From: Bosea sp. ANAM02
GTDB taxonomy: Bacteria; Pseudomonadota; Alphaproteobacteria; Rhizobiales; Beijerinckiaceae
DNA length: 64,000 nt
Direction of reading: 5' to 3'
Assembly (NCBI RefSeq): GCF_011764485.1
Contig: NZ_AP022848.1
Coordinates: 4,616,001 to 4,680,000, forward strand
The notes below the pieces were generated by a model. That model did no database searches. It was not told the origin of the DNA and saw nothing but the letters and a program-made list of their open reading frames with translations. Position 1 is the stretch's first letter. Each line of letters starts with the position of its first letter. A program made the translations under genes and the position numbers. Below, piece after piece: positions 53,197 to 62,225 of this stretch.

Positions 53197-53931
53197 TCAC
53201 TTCCCCGCCGCCGCGGTCTGCTTCTGCGCAGCGTCGGTCAGGCGGCCCAGAATCTGGAGATAGGCGACGACCGCGTCCATCTCGGTCAGGCGGCCGGGCT
53301 CGCCGTCGAAAGCGCGCACGTTCGTCGCCTCGCCATAGCGCTCGCTGACGCCGCCGGCATAGGCGCTGTCGGGGCTGGCCTGGCCATAGGCGTCCGCGCT
53401 CGCATTGGCGATCTGCGCATCAGTATAGGGCACACCGACCGCGCGCTGCGCCTTGAGATGCCGGCCAAGATCCGCGGCCTTCAATTCGTTGCGCATCAGC
53501 CAGCCGTATTTCGGCATCACCGATTGCGGCACGACATCGCGCGGGTTGATCAGATGCGCGACATGCCAGGCGTCGGAATACTTTCCGCCGAGCCGGGCGA
53601 TATCCGGTCCCGTCCGCTTCGAGCCCCAGAGCATCGGGTGATCGTATTTCGACTCCACCGCGAGGGAATACGGCCCGTAGCGCTCGACCTCGTCGCGCAG
53701 CGTCCGGATCATCTGGCTATGGCAAGCATAGCAGCCCTCGCGGATGTAGATGTTGCGCCCGGCCAGTTCGAGCGGCGTGTAGACGCGCATGTCCGGCGCC
53801 TTCTCGACGGTCTCGCCGATGGTGAAGAGCGGCGCGATCTCGACGAAGCCGCCGATCGCGGAGACGCCGATGATAGCGAGCACGAAGCCGATCGCACTGC
53901 GCTCGAGCTTGCGGTGAAAGAACTCGCGCAT
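53197..53931 (-). CDS. ccoO: CcoO, monohaem cytochrome c subunit of cbb3 oxidase
   Basis: A 244-aa membrane-anchored cytochrome. There is an N-terminal membrane segment (SAIGFVLAIIGVSAIGGFVEIAPLF), the haem site CYACH at residues 67-71 and the family phrase YTPLELAGRNIYIREGCYACHSQMIR. Axial-Met candidates are in the VPQSVMPKYGWL segment. It transfers electrons to the CcoN haem b. It starts 4 bp after the ccoN stop. Confidence 0.95.
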   Translation of the reverse strand: MREFFHRKLERSAIGFVLAIIGVSAIGGFVEIAPLFTIGETVEKAPDMRVYTPLELAGRNIYIREGCYACHSQMIRTLRDEVERYGPYSLAVESKYDHPMLWGSKRTGPDIARLGGKYSDAWHVAHLINPRDVVPQSVMPKYGWLMRNELKAADLGRHLKAQRAVGVPYTDAQIANASADAYGQASPDSAYAGGVSERYGEATNVRAFDGEPGRLTEMDAVVAYLQILGRLTDAAQKQTAAAGK

Positions 53932-53935
53932 CGGC

Positions 53936-55591
53936 TCACTCCCCCGCCTGAAGCGCTGCGCCCGGCAGCGCCGGCAGGTCCGTATCGACGGCGCCCGCCG
54001 CAGCCTGCCAGCGCGACATCCGGATCGTCATCCAGACATTGTAGGAGGCGACCACGGCGCCGAGCAGGAACAGGAACCCGCCGACGGTGCGCGCGATGTA
54101 ATAGGGGCGCATCGCGACCAGACTGTCGATGAAGGAATAGGCCAGCGTGCCGCTGTCATTATAGGTGCGCCACATCAGGCCCTGGATGATGCCCGAGTTC
54201 CACATCGCGAAGACGTAAATGACGGTCCCGGCCAGCGCGAGCCAGAAATGGACCTCGATCAGCTTGGGCGAATACATCCGCTCGACCTTCCACATCCACG
54301 GCACCAGCGCGTAGAGCGAGCCGAAGGTGATCATCGCCACCCAGCCGAGCGCGCCGGCATGGACATGGCCGACGGTCCAGTCGGTGTAGTGCGAGAGCGA
54401 GTTGACGGCCCGGATCGCCATGAACGAGCCCTCGAAGGTCGAGAGCCCGTAGAACACGGCGGCGACCATCATGAAGCGCAAGGTCGCGTCGTCACGGACC
54501 TTGCCCCAGGCGCCGTTCAGCGTCGCCAGTGCGTTGCCGGCCGAGGCCCAGGACGGCACCAGCAGCACCACCGAGAAGGTCATGCCCAGCGTCTGCACCC
54601 ATTGCGGCAGCGCCGTGTAGTGCAGGTGGTGCGAGCCCGCCCACATATACATGAAAGTGATGCCCCAGAAGCTGATGATCGACAGCCTGTAGGAGAAGAT
54701 CGGTCGCCCTGCCCGCTTCGGCAGGTAGTAATACATCATCCCGAGAAAGCCGGAGGTCAGGAAGAACGCGACGGCGTTATGGCCGTACCACCACTGCGTC
54801 ATTGCATCCTGCACGCCGGAGAACAGCGAATAGCTCTTCACCTCGCCGAAGGAGATCGGCACCGCCAGGTTGTTGACGATATGCAGCACCGCCACGACCA
54901 AAATGAAGGCCATGTAGTACCAGTTAGCGACGTAGATATGCGGCTCCTTCCGCCGCTGCAGCGTGCGGATATAGAGCAGGAAATAGGTGACCCAGACGAC
55001 GACGAGCCAGAGATCGGCATACCATTCCGGCTCGGCATATTCCTTCGACTGGGTGACGCCCATCAGGTAGCCGCTGGCCGCCAGTACGCAGAACAAGTTG
55101 TAGCCGATCAGCACGAACCATGGGCTGAATTGATCGGGCAGGCGCGCCCGCGTCGTCCGCTGCAGGACATGGAACGAGGTCGCGATCAGCGCATTGCCGC
55201 CGAAGCCGAAGATCACGCCGGAGGTATGGACCGGCCGGATGCGGCCGAAGCTCGCCCAGCCGGCATCGAAGGTAAGATCCGGCCAGGCCAACAGCGCCGC
55301 GACCCAGACGCCGAAGAACATGCCGACCACGGCCCAGCCGAGTGAGAGCACGATGCCGACCCGAGTTGGATCGTCGAAATAGCGCGTCAGGCGCTCGTCA
55401 GACGGCTCCGGCGCGAAATATTGCGACATGACGAGGCCGAGGCAGCCGAGTCCAAACAGCATGACGATGACGCCGTGGACGCCGAACAGGTCTTCCTTAC
55501 CGGCGATCGCCATGGCGAGCCCGCATAGCGCCAGGGCGGCCGAGATTCCAATTGCGCGCTGTCGCTCCGCGACAGTGAGTGCCGCAATCAT
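53936..55591 (-). CDS. ccoN: CcoN, catalytic subunit of cbb3-type cytochrome c oxidase
   Basis: A 551-aa haem-copper oxidase subunit with about 12-14 membrane segments. Conserved blocks include VHTSGVIFGFGGNALIATSFHVLQRT (haem b His), QWWYGHNAVAFFLTSGFLGMMYYYLP (CuB His), FWGITFMYMWAGSHHLHYTALPQWVQ (the CuB His pair) and HYTDWTVGHVHAGALGWVAMITFG (haem ligands). It reduces oxygen to water with high affinity. The 160 bp upstream have no clear FNR/FixK box. Confidence 0.96.
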   Translation of the reverse strand: MIAALTVAERQRAIGISAALALCGLAMAIAGKEDLFGVHGVIVMLFGLGCLGLVMSQYFAPEPSDERLTRYFDDPTRVGIVLSLGWAVVGMFFGVWVAALLAWPDLTFDAGWASFGRIRPVHTSGVIFGFGGNALIATSFHVLQRTTRARLPDQFSPWFVLIGYNLFCVLAASGYLMGVTQSKEYAEPEWYADLWLVVVWVTYFLLYIRTLQRRKEPHIYVANWYYMAFILVVAVLHIVNNLAVPISFGEVKSYSLFSGVQDAMTQWWYGHNAVAFFLTSGFLGMMYYYLPKRAGRPIFSYRLSIISFWGITFMYMWAGSHHLHYTALPQWVQTLGMTFSVVLLVPSWASAGNALATLNGAWGKVRDDATLRFMMVAAVFYGLSTFEGSFMAIRAVNSLSHYTDWTVGHVHAGALGWVAMITFGSLYALVPWMWKVERMYSPKLIEVHFWLALAGTVIYVFAMWNSGIIQGLMWRTYNDSGTLAYSFIDSLVAMRPYYIARTVGGFLFLLGAVVASYNVWMTIRMSRWQAAAGAVDTDLPALPGAALQAGE

Positions 55592-55703
55592 CGCTCCCCC
55601 TCTCCGTAGCCAGCGCGGGCCTGCGGCCTCAGGCTTTCAAGGTCGGTATCGCACAAAAGAAGTATTTCAGATACCTAATTTGCCGATGGCAGGGTCGGAC
55701 AAA

Positions 55704-55719
55704 ATGCCGTAGTCGGCAT
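55704..55719 (-). terminator. Weak terminator candidate downstream of napC
   Basis: ATGCCG and CGGCAT are perfect 6-bp arms around TAGT. On the minus strand the hairpin is followed by TTTTGTCC, giving a short T-run at the end of the nap operon, 35 bp after the napC stop. The stem is short, so efficiency is doubtful. Confidence 0.4.
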
Positions 55720-55753
55720 CTGATCGTAGCGACAGTGGGCCGTATCCTCCCCC

Positions 55754-56467
55754 TCACTGTTTCTCGATCTCCGCGAGATAGGTCCGCACCGCCCGCTCCG
55801 GCCCGTGCCAGGAGGCACTGCCCTTGCCCTGCAATTCGGGCGCGTCCTTCCAGCCCGGCTCGATTCCGGTCATGTCCGGCAGCAGGTGGGCGATGCCCTT
55901 GTGGCAGTCGATGCAGGTCTTCTCGCCCGTCGTCAGGAAGCGGCTATGGATATCGGCGGCGCGGCGCGTCTGCTTGGTGAAATCCATAGCGACCGAGGAA
56001 TGGCAGTTCCGGCATTCCAGTGAATCATTCGCCTTCAGCCGGGCCCATTCGTGCTTGGCGAGTTCGAGCCGCAGGTTGAGGAACTTTTCGCGCGTCGAGA
56101 TCGTGCCGAAGATCTTGCCCCAGACCTCCTTGGAGGCCTGCATCTTGCGGGCGATCTTGTCGGTCCAGTTATGCGGAACATGGCAGTCCGGGCAGGTCGC
56201 GCGCACGCCCGAACGATTCGAGAAATGGATCGTCGACTGCAGCTCCTGATAGACGTTGTCGCGCATCTCGTGACAGGAGGTGCAGAACTTCTCGGTGTTG
56301 GTGACCTCCAGCGCCGTATTGAAGCCGCCCCAGAACAGCACGCCGCCGACGAAGCCGCCGAGCGTCAGAACGCCAAGCGGCAGATAGGCGCTCGGCCGGC
56401 TGATGATGCGCCAGAAGCTGACGACGACGCCCCAGCACCACAGGACGAGGGATTTGAACCTGGCCAT
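55754..56467 (-). CDS. napC: NapC, tetrahaem quinol dehydrogenase of periplasmic nitrate reductase
   Basis: A 237-aa NapC/NirT-type cytochrome. It has an N-terminal membrane anchor ([25 protein letters not shown]) and four CxxCH haem sites: CTSCH at 62-66, CPDCH near 95, CRNCH near 155 and CIDCH near 188. It takes electrons from the quinol pool to NapB. It is the last gene of napEFDABC, 12 bp after napB. Length and haem count are normal. Confidence 0.95.
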   Translation of the reverse strand: MARFKSLVLWCWGVVVSFWRIISRPSAYLPLGVLTLGGFVGGVLFWGGFNTALEVTNTEKFCTSCHEMRDNVYQELQSTIHFSNRSGVRATCPDCHVPHNWTDKIARKMQASKEVWGKIFGTISTREKFLNLRLELAKHEWARLKANDSLECRNCHSSVAMDFTKQTRRAADIHSRFLTTGEKTCIDCHKGIAHLLPDMTGIEPGWKDAPELQGKGSASWHGPERAVRTYLAEIEKQ

Positions 56468-56479
56468 GATCCCGCCCCG

Positions 56480-56950
56480 CTATGGCTTCCGGCCGATGTC
56501 TTTGGCGTCCTGGAACCGGTTCGGGACCAGGGGCGCAACATCGGTCTGCTGGACATGGCAGGCGGTGCAGAAATAGCGCCGCGGCGTCACATCCGAGAGC
56601 ACCTGCCCGTCGCGGTCCTGGAAATGGGTCACGCTGATCATCGGCGCGCCCGAGCCTTCCGTGAACTCGCGCTTGTGGCAGTCCATGCAGCGATTGGTGT
56701 TGAGGGTGAGCTGGTAGCCGTCGATCGCATGCGGAATCACCGGCGGCTGCTCGGGATAGTTGCGCATGCGCCTGACATCATCGACGATCGGGCGGCCGAG
56801 AGCCGGAACGCGTTCGAGCGCCATCGGATCGGCGGTGCCCGTGAGGCGCGGCACGATCTTCACCGGCGCGCCCTCCTGCGAGACGGCGGCACCGAAGGCG
56901 AGGACGAGGCCCGCCGCGAGGGCGGCCCCGAGGAAGGTCCGCGAGCGCAT
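56480..56950 (-). CDS. napB: NapB, dihaem electron-transfer subunit of nitrate reductase
   Basis: A 156-aa periplasmic cytochrome with a signal peptide ([25 protein letters not shown]) and two haem sites, CMDCH at 88-92 and CTACH near 127-131. Conserved flanking text includes YPEQPPVIPHAIDGYQL and PMISVTHFQDRDG. The ATG at 56950 overlaps the napA stop (ATGA); a longer frame to 56983 would spoil the signal peptide. Confidence 0.95.
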   Translation of the reverse strand: MRSRTFLGAALAAGLVLAFGAAVSQEGAPVKIVPRLTGTADPMALERVPALGRPIVDDVRRMRNYPEQPPVIPHAIDGYQLTLNTNRCMDCHKREFTEGSGAPMISVTHFQDRDGQVLSDVTPRRYFCTACHVQQTDVAPLVPNRFQDAKDIGRKP

Positions 56951-59451
56951 CAGCCCGAGACCGGAACGATCTTGACCGCGCATTTCTTGAAATCCGTCTG
57001 CTTGGAGATGGGATCGGTGGCGTCGAGCGTCGTCTTGTTGATGAGCTGGCTGGCGTCGAACCAGGGCACGAAGACCACGCCGGGCGGCATGCGGTTACGC
57101 CCACGCGTCTCGACGCGGGTGCGCATCTCGCCGCGCCGCGAGACCACCGTGATCTCGGCGCCTTGGTTGAGCCCGCGCTTGCGGGCATCCTCAGGGTGCA
57201 TGAAGCAGCGCGCGCCGGGGAAGGCCTTGTAGAGCTCCGGCACGCGCATGGTCATCGAGCCGGAATGCCAGTGTTCCAGCACGCGGCCGGTGACGAGCCA
57301 GAGATCGTATTCGGCGTCGGGCGATTCCGCCGGCGGCTCGTAGGGCACGGCGATGATCCGGGCCTTGCCGTCCTTGTTGCCGTAGAACTCGACGCCCTTG
57401 CCCGGCTTCACATAGGGGTCGAGCCCCTCGCGATAGCGCCAGAGCGTCTCCTTGCCGTCGACCACCGGCCAGCGCAGGCCGCGCACCTGATGGTAGAGGT
57501 CGTAAGGCCCGAGATCATGACCATGGCCGCGGCCGAAGGCGGCATATTCCTCGAACAGCCCCTTCTGCGCGTAGAAGCCGAAATGCTTGGCTTCGACATT
57601 GTCGTATTCGGGATCGATCTCGCTTGCGGCGAACTTGTCGACATTGCCGTTGCGGTAGAGCACGTCGAAGAGCGTCTTGCCCTTGTAGTTCGGGTTGGCG
57701 TCGAGGATTTCCGCCGGCCAGACCTCGTCGGTGGTGAAGCGCTTCGAGAACTCCATGAGCTGCCAGAGGTCGGAGCGCGCCTCGCCCGGCGCCTGCACCA
57801 GCTGATGCCAGACATGGGTGCGCCGCTCGGCATTGCCGTAGGCCCCCTCCTTCTCGACCCACATCGCGGCGGGCAGGATCAGGTCGGCGGCCATTGCCGT
57901 CACCGTCGGATAGGCATCGGAGACGACGATGAAATTGTCAGGATTACGATAGCCCGGATAGGCCTCGTTGGTGTTGTTCGGCGAGGCCTGCAGGTTGTTG
58001 TTGACCTGGATCCAGTAGAAATTGAGCTTGCCGTCCTTGAGCATCCGGTCCTGCTCGACGGCGTGGTAGCCGGGCTTTTCCGGGATGATCCCGTGCGGGA
58101 CGCGCCAGATCTCCTCGGCATGCTTGCGGTGCTCGGGATTGGTCACCGTCATGTCGGCCGGCAGGCGATGGGCGAAAGTACCAACCTCGCGCGCCGTGCC
58201 GCAGGCCGAGGGCTGGCCGGTGAGCGAGAACGGGCTGTTACCCGGCTCGGAGATCTTCCCCGTCAGCAGATGCAGGTTGTAGACGAGCTGGTTCGCCCAG
58301 ACGCCGCGCACATGCTGGTTGAAGCCCATCGTCCAGAACGAGGTGACCTTGCGCTTGGGATCGGCATAGAGCTCGGCGAGCTGCTGCAGGAAGCCGGGCT
58401 CGACCCCGGTCAGGGCCGAGACCTTCTCCAGCGTGTAATCCTTCACGAAGGCGGCATAGGCCTCGAAATCGATCGGCGTCGTCGCGGTGACATCCTCCGC
58501 CTTGCGCGCCTTGACCTCGCGCGGATCGTCTGGCCGCAGGCCGTAGCCGATCTCGGTCGCGCCCTTCACGAAGGTGGTGTGCTTGCCGACGAAATCCTTG
58601 TTCACCCGCCCGGTCGTGATGATGTGGTTGGCGATGTAGTTGAGGATCGCGAGATCCGTGCCCGGCTTGAACACGATCGGGATGTCGGCGAGGTCGGAGC
58701 TGCGGTGAGTATAGGTCGAGAGCACCGCGACCTTCACATGCGGCTGGCCGAGCCGGCGGTCGGTCACTCGCGTCCACAGGATCGGGTGCATCTCCGCCAT
58801 GTTCGAGCCCCAAAGCACGAAGGCGTCGGCATGCTCGAAATCGTCGTAGCAGCCCATCGGCTCGTCCATGCCGAAGGTGCGCATGAAGGCGTAGGCGGCC
58901 GAGGCCATGCAGTGGCGGGCGTTGGGGTCCAGATTGTTGGAGCGGAAGCCGGCCCGCATCAATTTGGTCGCGGCGTAGCCTTCGAAGATCGTCCACTGGC
59001 CGGAGCCGAACATGCCGAGCGCGGTCGGCCCCTTGGCCTTGAGCGTCGCCTTGGCCTTGGCGGCCATGGTGTCGAAGGCCTCCTCCCAGGAGACCGGCGT
59101 GAACTCGCCGTCCTTGGCGTAGACGCCGTTCTTCTTGCGCAGCAGCGGCTGGGTCAGCCGGTCGTTGCCGTACATGATCTTGGAGAGGAAATAGCCCTTG
59201 ATGCAGTTCAGGCCGCGATTGACGTCGGCCTTCATGTCGCCATGGGTGGCGATGACCTTGCCTTCCTTGACGCCGACCATGACGCCGCAGCCGGTGCCGC
59301 AGAAGCGACACGGCGCCTTCGACCATTTGATCTGCAGACTGTCGACGCCGCCGGTCACCGGCTGGGCTTCGGCCGGCACGCTCATATTGGCGGCAAGCGC
59401 GGCGACGCCGGCCGCCTGCGCCTTCAGCATCTCGCGACGGGACAGGGTCAT
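56950..59451 (-). CDS. napA: NapA, periplasmic nitrate reductase catalytic subunit
   Basis: An 833-aa Mo-bis-MGD enzyme that reduces nitrate to nitrite in the periplasm. A twin-arginine signal is present ([20 protein letters not shown], Tat-dependent export). The [4Fe-4S] ligands are Cys48, 51, 55 and 83 in CRFCGTGC and NCIKGY. The molybdenum ligand is Cys181 in ARHCMASAA. Length matches other NapA proteins (about 830). The start overlaps the napD stop (ATGA), consistent with NapD chaperoning the Tat signal. Confidence 0.97.
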   Translation of the reverse strand: MTLSRREMLKAQAAGVAALAANMSVPAEAQPVTGGVDSLQIKWSKAPCRFCGTGCGVMVGVKEGKVIATHGDMKADVNRGLNCIKGYFLSKIMYGNDRLTQPLLRKKNGVYAKDGEFTPVSWEEAFDTMAAKAKATLKAKGPTALGMFGSGQWTIFEGYAATKLMRAGFRSNNLDPNARHCMASAAYAFMRTFGMDEPMGCYDDFEHADAFVLWGSNMAEMHPILWTRVTDRRLGQPHVKVAVLSTYTHRSSDLADIPIVFKPGTDLAILNYIANHIITTGRVNKDFVGKHTTFVKGATEIGYGLRPDDPREVKARKAEDVTATTPIDFEAYAAFVKDYTLEKVSALTGVEPGFLQQLAELYADPKRKVTSFWTMGFNQHVRGVWANQLVYNLHLLTGKISEPGNSPFSLTGQPSACGTAREVGTFAHRLPADMTVTNPEHRKHAEEIWRVPHGIIPEKPGYHAVEQDRMLKDGKLNFYWIQVNNNLQASPNNTNEAYPGYRNPDNFIVVSDAYPTVTAMAADLILPAAMWVEKEGAYGNAERRTHVWHQLVQAPGEARSDLWQLMEFSKRFTTDEVWPAEILDANPNYKGKTLFDVLYRNGNVDKFAASEIDPEYDNVEAKHFGFYAQKGLFEEYAAFGRGHGHDLGPYDLYHQVRGLRWPVVDGKETLWRYREGLDPYVKPGKGVEFYGNKDGKARIIAVPYEPPAESPDAEYDLWLVTGRVLEHWHSGSMTMRVPELYKAFPGARCFMHPEDARKRGLNQGAEITVVSRRGEMRTRVETRGRNRMPPGVVFVPWFDASQLINKTTLDATDPISKQTDFKKCAVKIVPVSG

Positions 59452-59735
59452 GGGATCACTCCGGGGTCGTCGAGGGTTTCGAGGTCTTCGATCTGCTCGA
59501 ACACCATGTTGGCCGAGAGCACGCCGTCGATCAGGCTGATGGCGGCCAGCCGGTCGCCGATCACGCCGGTGCTGGAGCCTTCCAGCACGATCACGATCTT
59601 GCCGTTCTCGACCCGATGGATCTCGGTCTCGGGAAGCTCTGCGATACGGGCGAGCACAGCCTCGACCTGCGCCGGCAGGGCCGAGACAACGGCGCTCGAA
59701 ATATGATGGAAGCGCGGGCGCGCAGTCTCAGCCAT
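59448..59735 (-). CDS. napD: NapD, Tat-signal chaperone for NapA
   Basis: A 95-aa cytoplasmic chaperone with a ferredoxin-like fold. It includes [44 protein letters not shown]. It binds the NapA twin-arginine signal before export. The ATG at 59735 lies 8 bp inside the end of napF, and its stop overlaps napA by 4 bp. The longer frame to 60008 only shadows napF. Confidence 0.92.
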   Translation of the reverse strand: MAETARPRFHHISSAVVSALPAQVEAVLARIAELPETEIHRVENGKIVIVLEGSSTGVIGDRLAAISLIDGVLSANMVFEQIEDLETLDDPGVIP

Positions 59736-60237
59736 GGGCGGCCTCCTGCGGCAGCATGCTGACGGCGACGGCCTGCGCCGGACAGGCTGCGACGCAGGCG
59801 CCGCACCCGTTGCAGCGATCGCTCGCGATCTCGGGCAAAGCCGGGCCGCCGAGCCGTGGCCGGAAACGGATCGCACTCTCCGGGCAGGCATCGCCGCAGC
59901 TCTGGCAGACGATACCGCGTCCGGCGAAGCAATCCGCGCCGATGACGGCCCGATGCTCGAAGGCCGGAATGGCCCGGTCGAAGACCGGTTCCGGACAAGC
60001 CTCGGCACAGGCGCCGCAGAAGCTGCAGTCGTTTCGCGAGAAATCGAGGGCGGGCCGGCCGGTTTCGTCGAGCGCGACGATCCCCTGCGGACAGGCAGGC
60101 ACGCAGGCCCCGCAGCCGGTGCAGGCGGCAGCGACGGAAGCCGCGCGCGCCCAGGGCGGGCGCGGCCTGTCGGGCGGCGAAAGGCGCCGGCCCGTCAGGA
60201 AATTACGGCGCCCACGATCGATGACGGAGCGTTCCAT
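59728..60237 (-). CDS. napF: NapF, cytoplasmic iron-sulfur protein for nitrate reductase maturation
   Basis: A 169-aa ferredoxin-type protein. Cysteine clusters for [4Fe-4S] centres are CTGCGACVPACPQG (near residue 40), CSFCGACAEACPEP (near 72), CQSCGDACPES (near 108) and CNGCGACVAACPAQ (near 140). NapF is thought to assist NapA cofactor loading. The N-terminus (SVIDRGRRNFLTGRR) is typical. It lies 9 bp after napE. Confidence 0.93.
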   Translation of the reverse strand: MERSVIDRGRRNFLTGRRLSPPDRPRPPWARAASVAAACTGCGACVPACPQGIVALDETGRPALDFSRNDCSFCGACAEACPEPVFDRAIPAFEHRAVIGADCFAGRGIVCQSCGDACPESAIRFRPRLGGPALPEIASDRCNGCGACVAACPAQAVAVSMLPQEAAHG

Positions 60238-60246
60238 CGCCCGGCC

Positions 60247-60441
60247 TCAATGCGGCGGCCCGGGCGGGCCCAGGATGATCTGGGACATCCACACCAGGAA
60301 GCCGTATCCGCCGACGACGCCCACGGCAACGATCGGCCAAATCAGCACGGCCAGCGTCAGGAAAGCCAGTAATTCGGCCCGTTTCGTCGGCCGCTCCGGA
60401 GCGGCTTCCGGGCCACTCGCCCCCGCAGTCTCCGTCGCCAT
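60247..60441 (-). CDS. napE: NapE, small membrane protein of the nap operon
   Basis: A 64-aa protein with one membrane segment (LLAFLTLAVLIWPIVAVGVVGGYGFLVWMSQI) and the NapE phrase GGYGFLVWMSQIILGPPGPP. Its role is not established. The ATG at 60441 is preceded by GGAGAAGG-like sequence; the longer frame to 60729 runs through the promoter. First gene of napEFDABC. Confidence 0.9.
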   Translation of the reverse strand: MATETAGASGPEAAPERPTKRAELLAFLTLAVLIWPIVAVGVVGGYGFLVWMSQIILGPPGPPH

Positions 60442-60574
60442 CTCTTTTCCTTCTCCAAGACGGCCGATCACGTATCGCGCCGTCGCCAGATTAGAGATCG
60501 AGGAAGGAGAATAAGCAGCTCTGCGCCGCTGTACAGCCTCACAAGTGCTGACACGCCCGATTTGTGAGCTGAGT

Positions 60575-60588
60575 TTGATGTAGCGCAA
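60575..60588 (-). promoter_or_regulatory. Fnr/NnrR-type box upstream of napE
   Basis: TTGATGTAGCGCAA fits the TTG-N8-CAA rule, with a consensus Fnr left half (TTGAT) and the GCGCAA right half found in the two other boxes of this region. It is centred about 140 bp before the napE ATG. Confidence 0.65.
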
Positions 60589-60711
60589 ACTGAACCGTTC
60601 GAATCCTTCGAAACCGCGGCGCCCCTCTCCCGCCACGATCTGTGCTGCGGTAGCCTGCCCGACAGACGAGCGACGCAAAGCTTTTCCTAGCGCAGCTTTC
60701 GACCGCCGAGT

Positions 60712-60725
60712 TTGCTGCAGCGCAA
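60712..60725 (+). promoter_or_regulatory. Fnr/NnrR-type box upstream of the Crp/Fnr gene
   Basis: TTGCTGCAGCGCAA, a TTG-N8-CAA palindrome, lies about 130 bp before the regulator ATG. It shares the AGCGCAA half with the boxes before napE and norC, so the regulator may control its own gene. Confidence 0.65.
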
Positions 60726-60850
60726 ACATGCCTGATTCTGGATCGACTAGCTGAGATCACGGGCAGCGTTCCGAAACACGGAAAGCCCGCCTTGGTTGCC
60801 CTCGGCATCCGGCCGCCCCTGGCGATTCCGGACATCCCCTTCACGCGGTC

Positions 60851-61561
60851 ATGACACTCACTCCCCAGAATCTGAGAAGGTTGCCGATCTTTGCGGCGCT
60901 GTCCGATGCCGAGCGACGTGCCATCGCGTCAGCGGCGTCATTGCAGCATCTTGCGAGAGGTGAGCGCGCGTTTTCCGAAGGAGCGCCGGTCGGCGAGTTC
61001 TTCCTGATCCTGTCCGGGCATGTGAAGCTCTCGCGAGCCAGTAGGCACCGCGGCGGCGTCATCCTGCGGATCGCTCACCCGGGCGAGCCTTTCGGGCCCG
61101 CTGGCGGAACGCAAGGTAGCCTGCAGACCACCACCGCTATCGCCCAGCGCGACTGCCTGCTCGCCGTCTGGCCCATCGAGACCTGGAACCGGTTCCTGCA
61201 CGACATGCCGGGCCTGGCGATCGGGCTGTTGGGGGTTCTAGAGCGCCGCCTGGCCGTCACTCAGGACAGGCTCATCGAGATAGCCTCTCTCGATGTTCCC
61301 CGCCGCATCGCCCATCTTGTCCTGCGCCTGATTGATCAGGCAGGGCGGCAGGACGAGAAGGGCATTCGGGTCGATTTCCCCATCACGCGGCAGGACATTG
61401 CCGCGCTCACGGGAACGACCCTGCACAGCGCATCCCGCATTCTCACGAATTGGGAGCGGCAGGGCATCATCGGCGGTGGCAGGCGGGAACTGCTGGTCCA
61501 GAGCGTACCGGCCCTAGTCGACCTCGCCACGGCCCGTTTAGCCGGCCCGGCACCACGCTGA
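60851..61561 (+). CDS. Crp/Fnr-family regulator (NnrR/Dnr-like, nitrogen-oxide responsive)
   Basis: A 236-aa regulator with an N-terminal cNMP-type beta-roll (residues about 10-125), a dimerisation helix, and an HTH_Crp domain at about 150-225 (FPITRQDIAALTGTTLHSASRILTNWERQGII). There is no Cys cluster as in oxygen-sensing FNR; the only Cys is in RDCLL. The GTTLHSASR recognition helix resembles the Dnr/NnrR group that answers to NO. It sits between divergent nap and downstream nor, so it likely activates both through the three TTG-N8-CAA boxes. Confidence 0.87.
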   Translation: MTLTPQNLRRLPIFAALSDAERRAIASAASLQHLARGERAFSEGAPVGEFFLILSGHVKLSRASRHRGGVILRIAHPGEPFGPAGGTQGSLQTTTAIAQRDCLLAVWPIETWNRFLHDMPGLAIGLLGVLERRLAVTQDRLIEIASLDVPRRIAHLVLRLIDQAGRQDEKGIRVDFPITRQDIAALTGTTLHSASRILTNWERQGIIGGGRRELLVQSVPALVDLATARLAGPAPR

Positions 61562-61627
61562 TCGGCGAAGCTGCGCCACGCGACGCGGCCATACCCGGAT
61601 GGATGGCCCCAGGGGTCGGCGGATTGT

Positions 61628-61641
61628 TTGCCGAAGCGCAA
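61628..61641 (+). promoter_or_regulatory. Fnr/NnrR-type box upstream of norC
   Basis: TTGCCGAAGCGCAA is a TTG-N8-CAA site centred about 116 bp before the norC ATG. It shares AGCGCAA with the boxes at 60575 and 60712. It lies in the 189-bp gap after the Crp/Fnr gene. Confidence 0.65.
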
Positions 61642-61750
61642 AGAGGCCGGGCGCCGCGGCCGATAAGACCGGTCTTCCCTGCCCGCGCGGCGGGTCAAGA
61701 GCCGGCGGTGCCGGCGTCGCCTCAACAAGGCGCAACGGAAGGGTGCACGC

Positions 61751-62203
61751 ATGGCCGAACGTCTGACAAAGGCGGGAGCCCGAAATGTCTTCTACGGCGG
61801 ATCGATCTTCTTCTTCGCCATCTTCGTCGGGCTCACAGCCCATAGCCACTGGTACATGCGGACGAAATCCACCGACGAGTCGACGCTGACGCCCGCGGTC
61901 GCCCGCGGCAAGCATGTCTGGGAGCGCAATTCCTGCATCAACTGCCACACGCTGCTGGGCGAAGGTGCCTATTTCGCGCCGGAACTGGGCAATGTCTGGA
62001 AGCGCTACGGCGGCGACAAGGACGCGGCCGGCGCCCGCGAGAGCCTGAAGGCCTGGATGGCGGCCCAGCCGACAGGGATCGAGGGCCGGCGCCAGATGCC
62101 GCAGTTCAACCTGACCGAGCAGGAACTCAACGATCTCGCCGACTTCCTGGAATGGACGAGCCGGATCAAGACCCAGAACTGGCCGCCCAACGATGCCGGC
62201 TGA
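61751..62203 (+). CDS. norC: NorC, cytochrome c subunit of nitric oxide reductase
   Basis: A 150-aa membrane-anchored cytochrome. It has an N-terminal membrane segment (NVFYGGSIFFFAIFVGLTAHSHWYM), the haem site CINCH at residues 62-66 in NSCINCHTLLGEGAYFAPELGNV, and an axial-Met candidate in GRRQMPQF. It passes electrons from cytochrome c to NorB. norB follows 22 bp later. Confidence 0.95.
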   Translation: MAERLTKAGARNVFYGGSIFFFAIFVGLTAHSHWYMRTKSTDESTLTPAVARGKHVWERNSCINCHTLLGEGAYFAPELGNVWKRYGGDKDAAGARESLKAWMAAQPTGIEGRRQMPQFNLTEQELNDLADFLEWTSRIKTQNWPPNDAG

Positions 62204-62225
62204 GATGTCGCGACAGGAGAGAGCC

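Larger units (their letters stand above)
60442..60850. other. Divergent promoter region between napE and the Crp/Fnr gene (409 bp)
   Basis: This gap contains two Fnr/NnrR-type boxes (60575-60588 and 60712-60725). Each lies at a distance from its own gene that allows a class II promoter with a leader of roughly 90-100 bases. I see no further gene in it. Confidence 0.65.

Noticed and set aside
57163..59706. Plus-strand open frame (847 codons) opposite napA
   Set aside because: It mirrors napA almost exactly; NapA has all cofactor motifs and a Tat signal.
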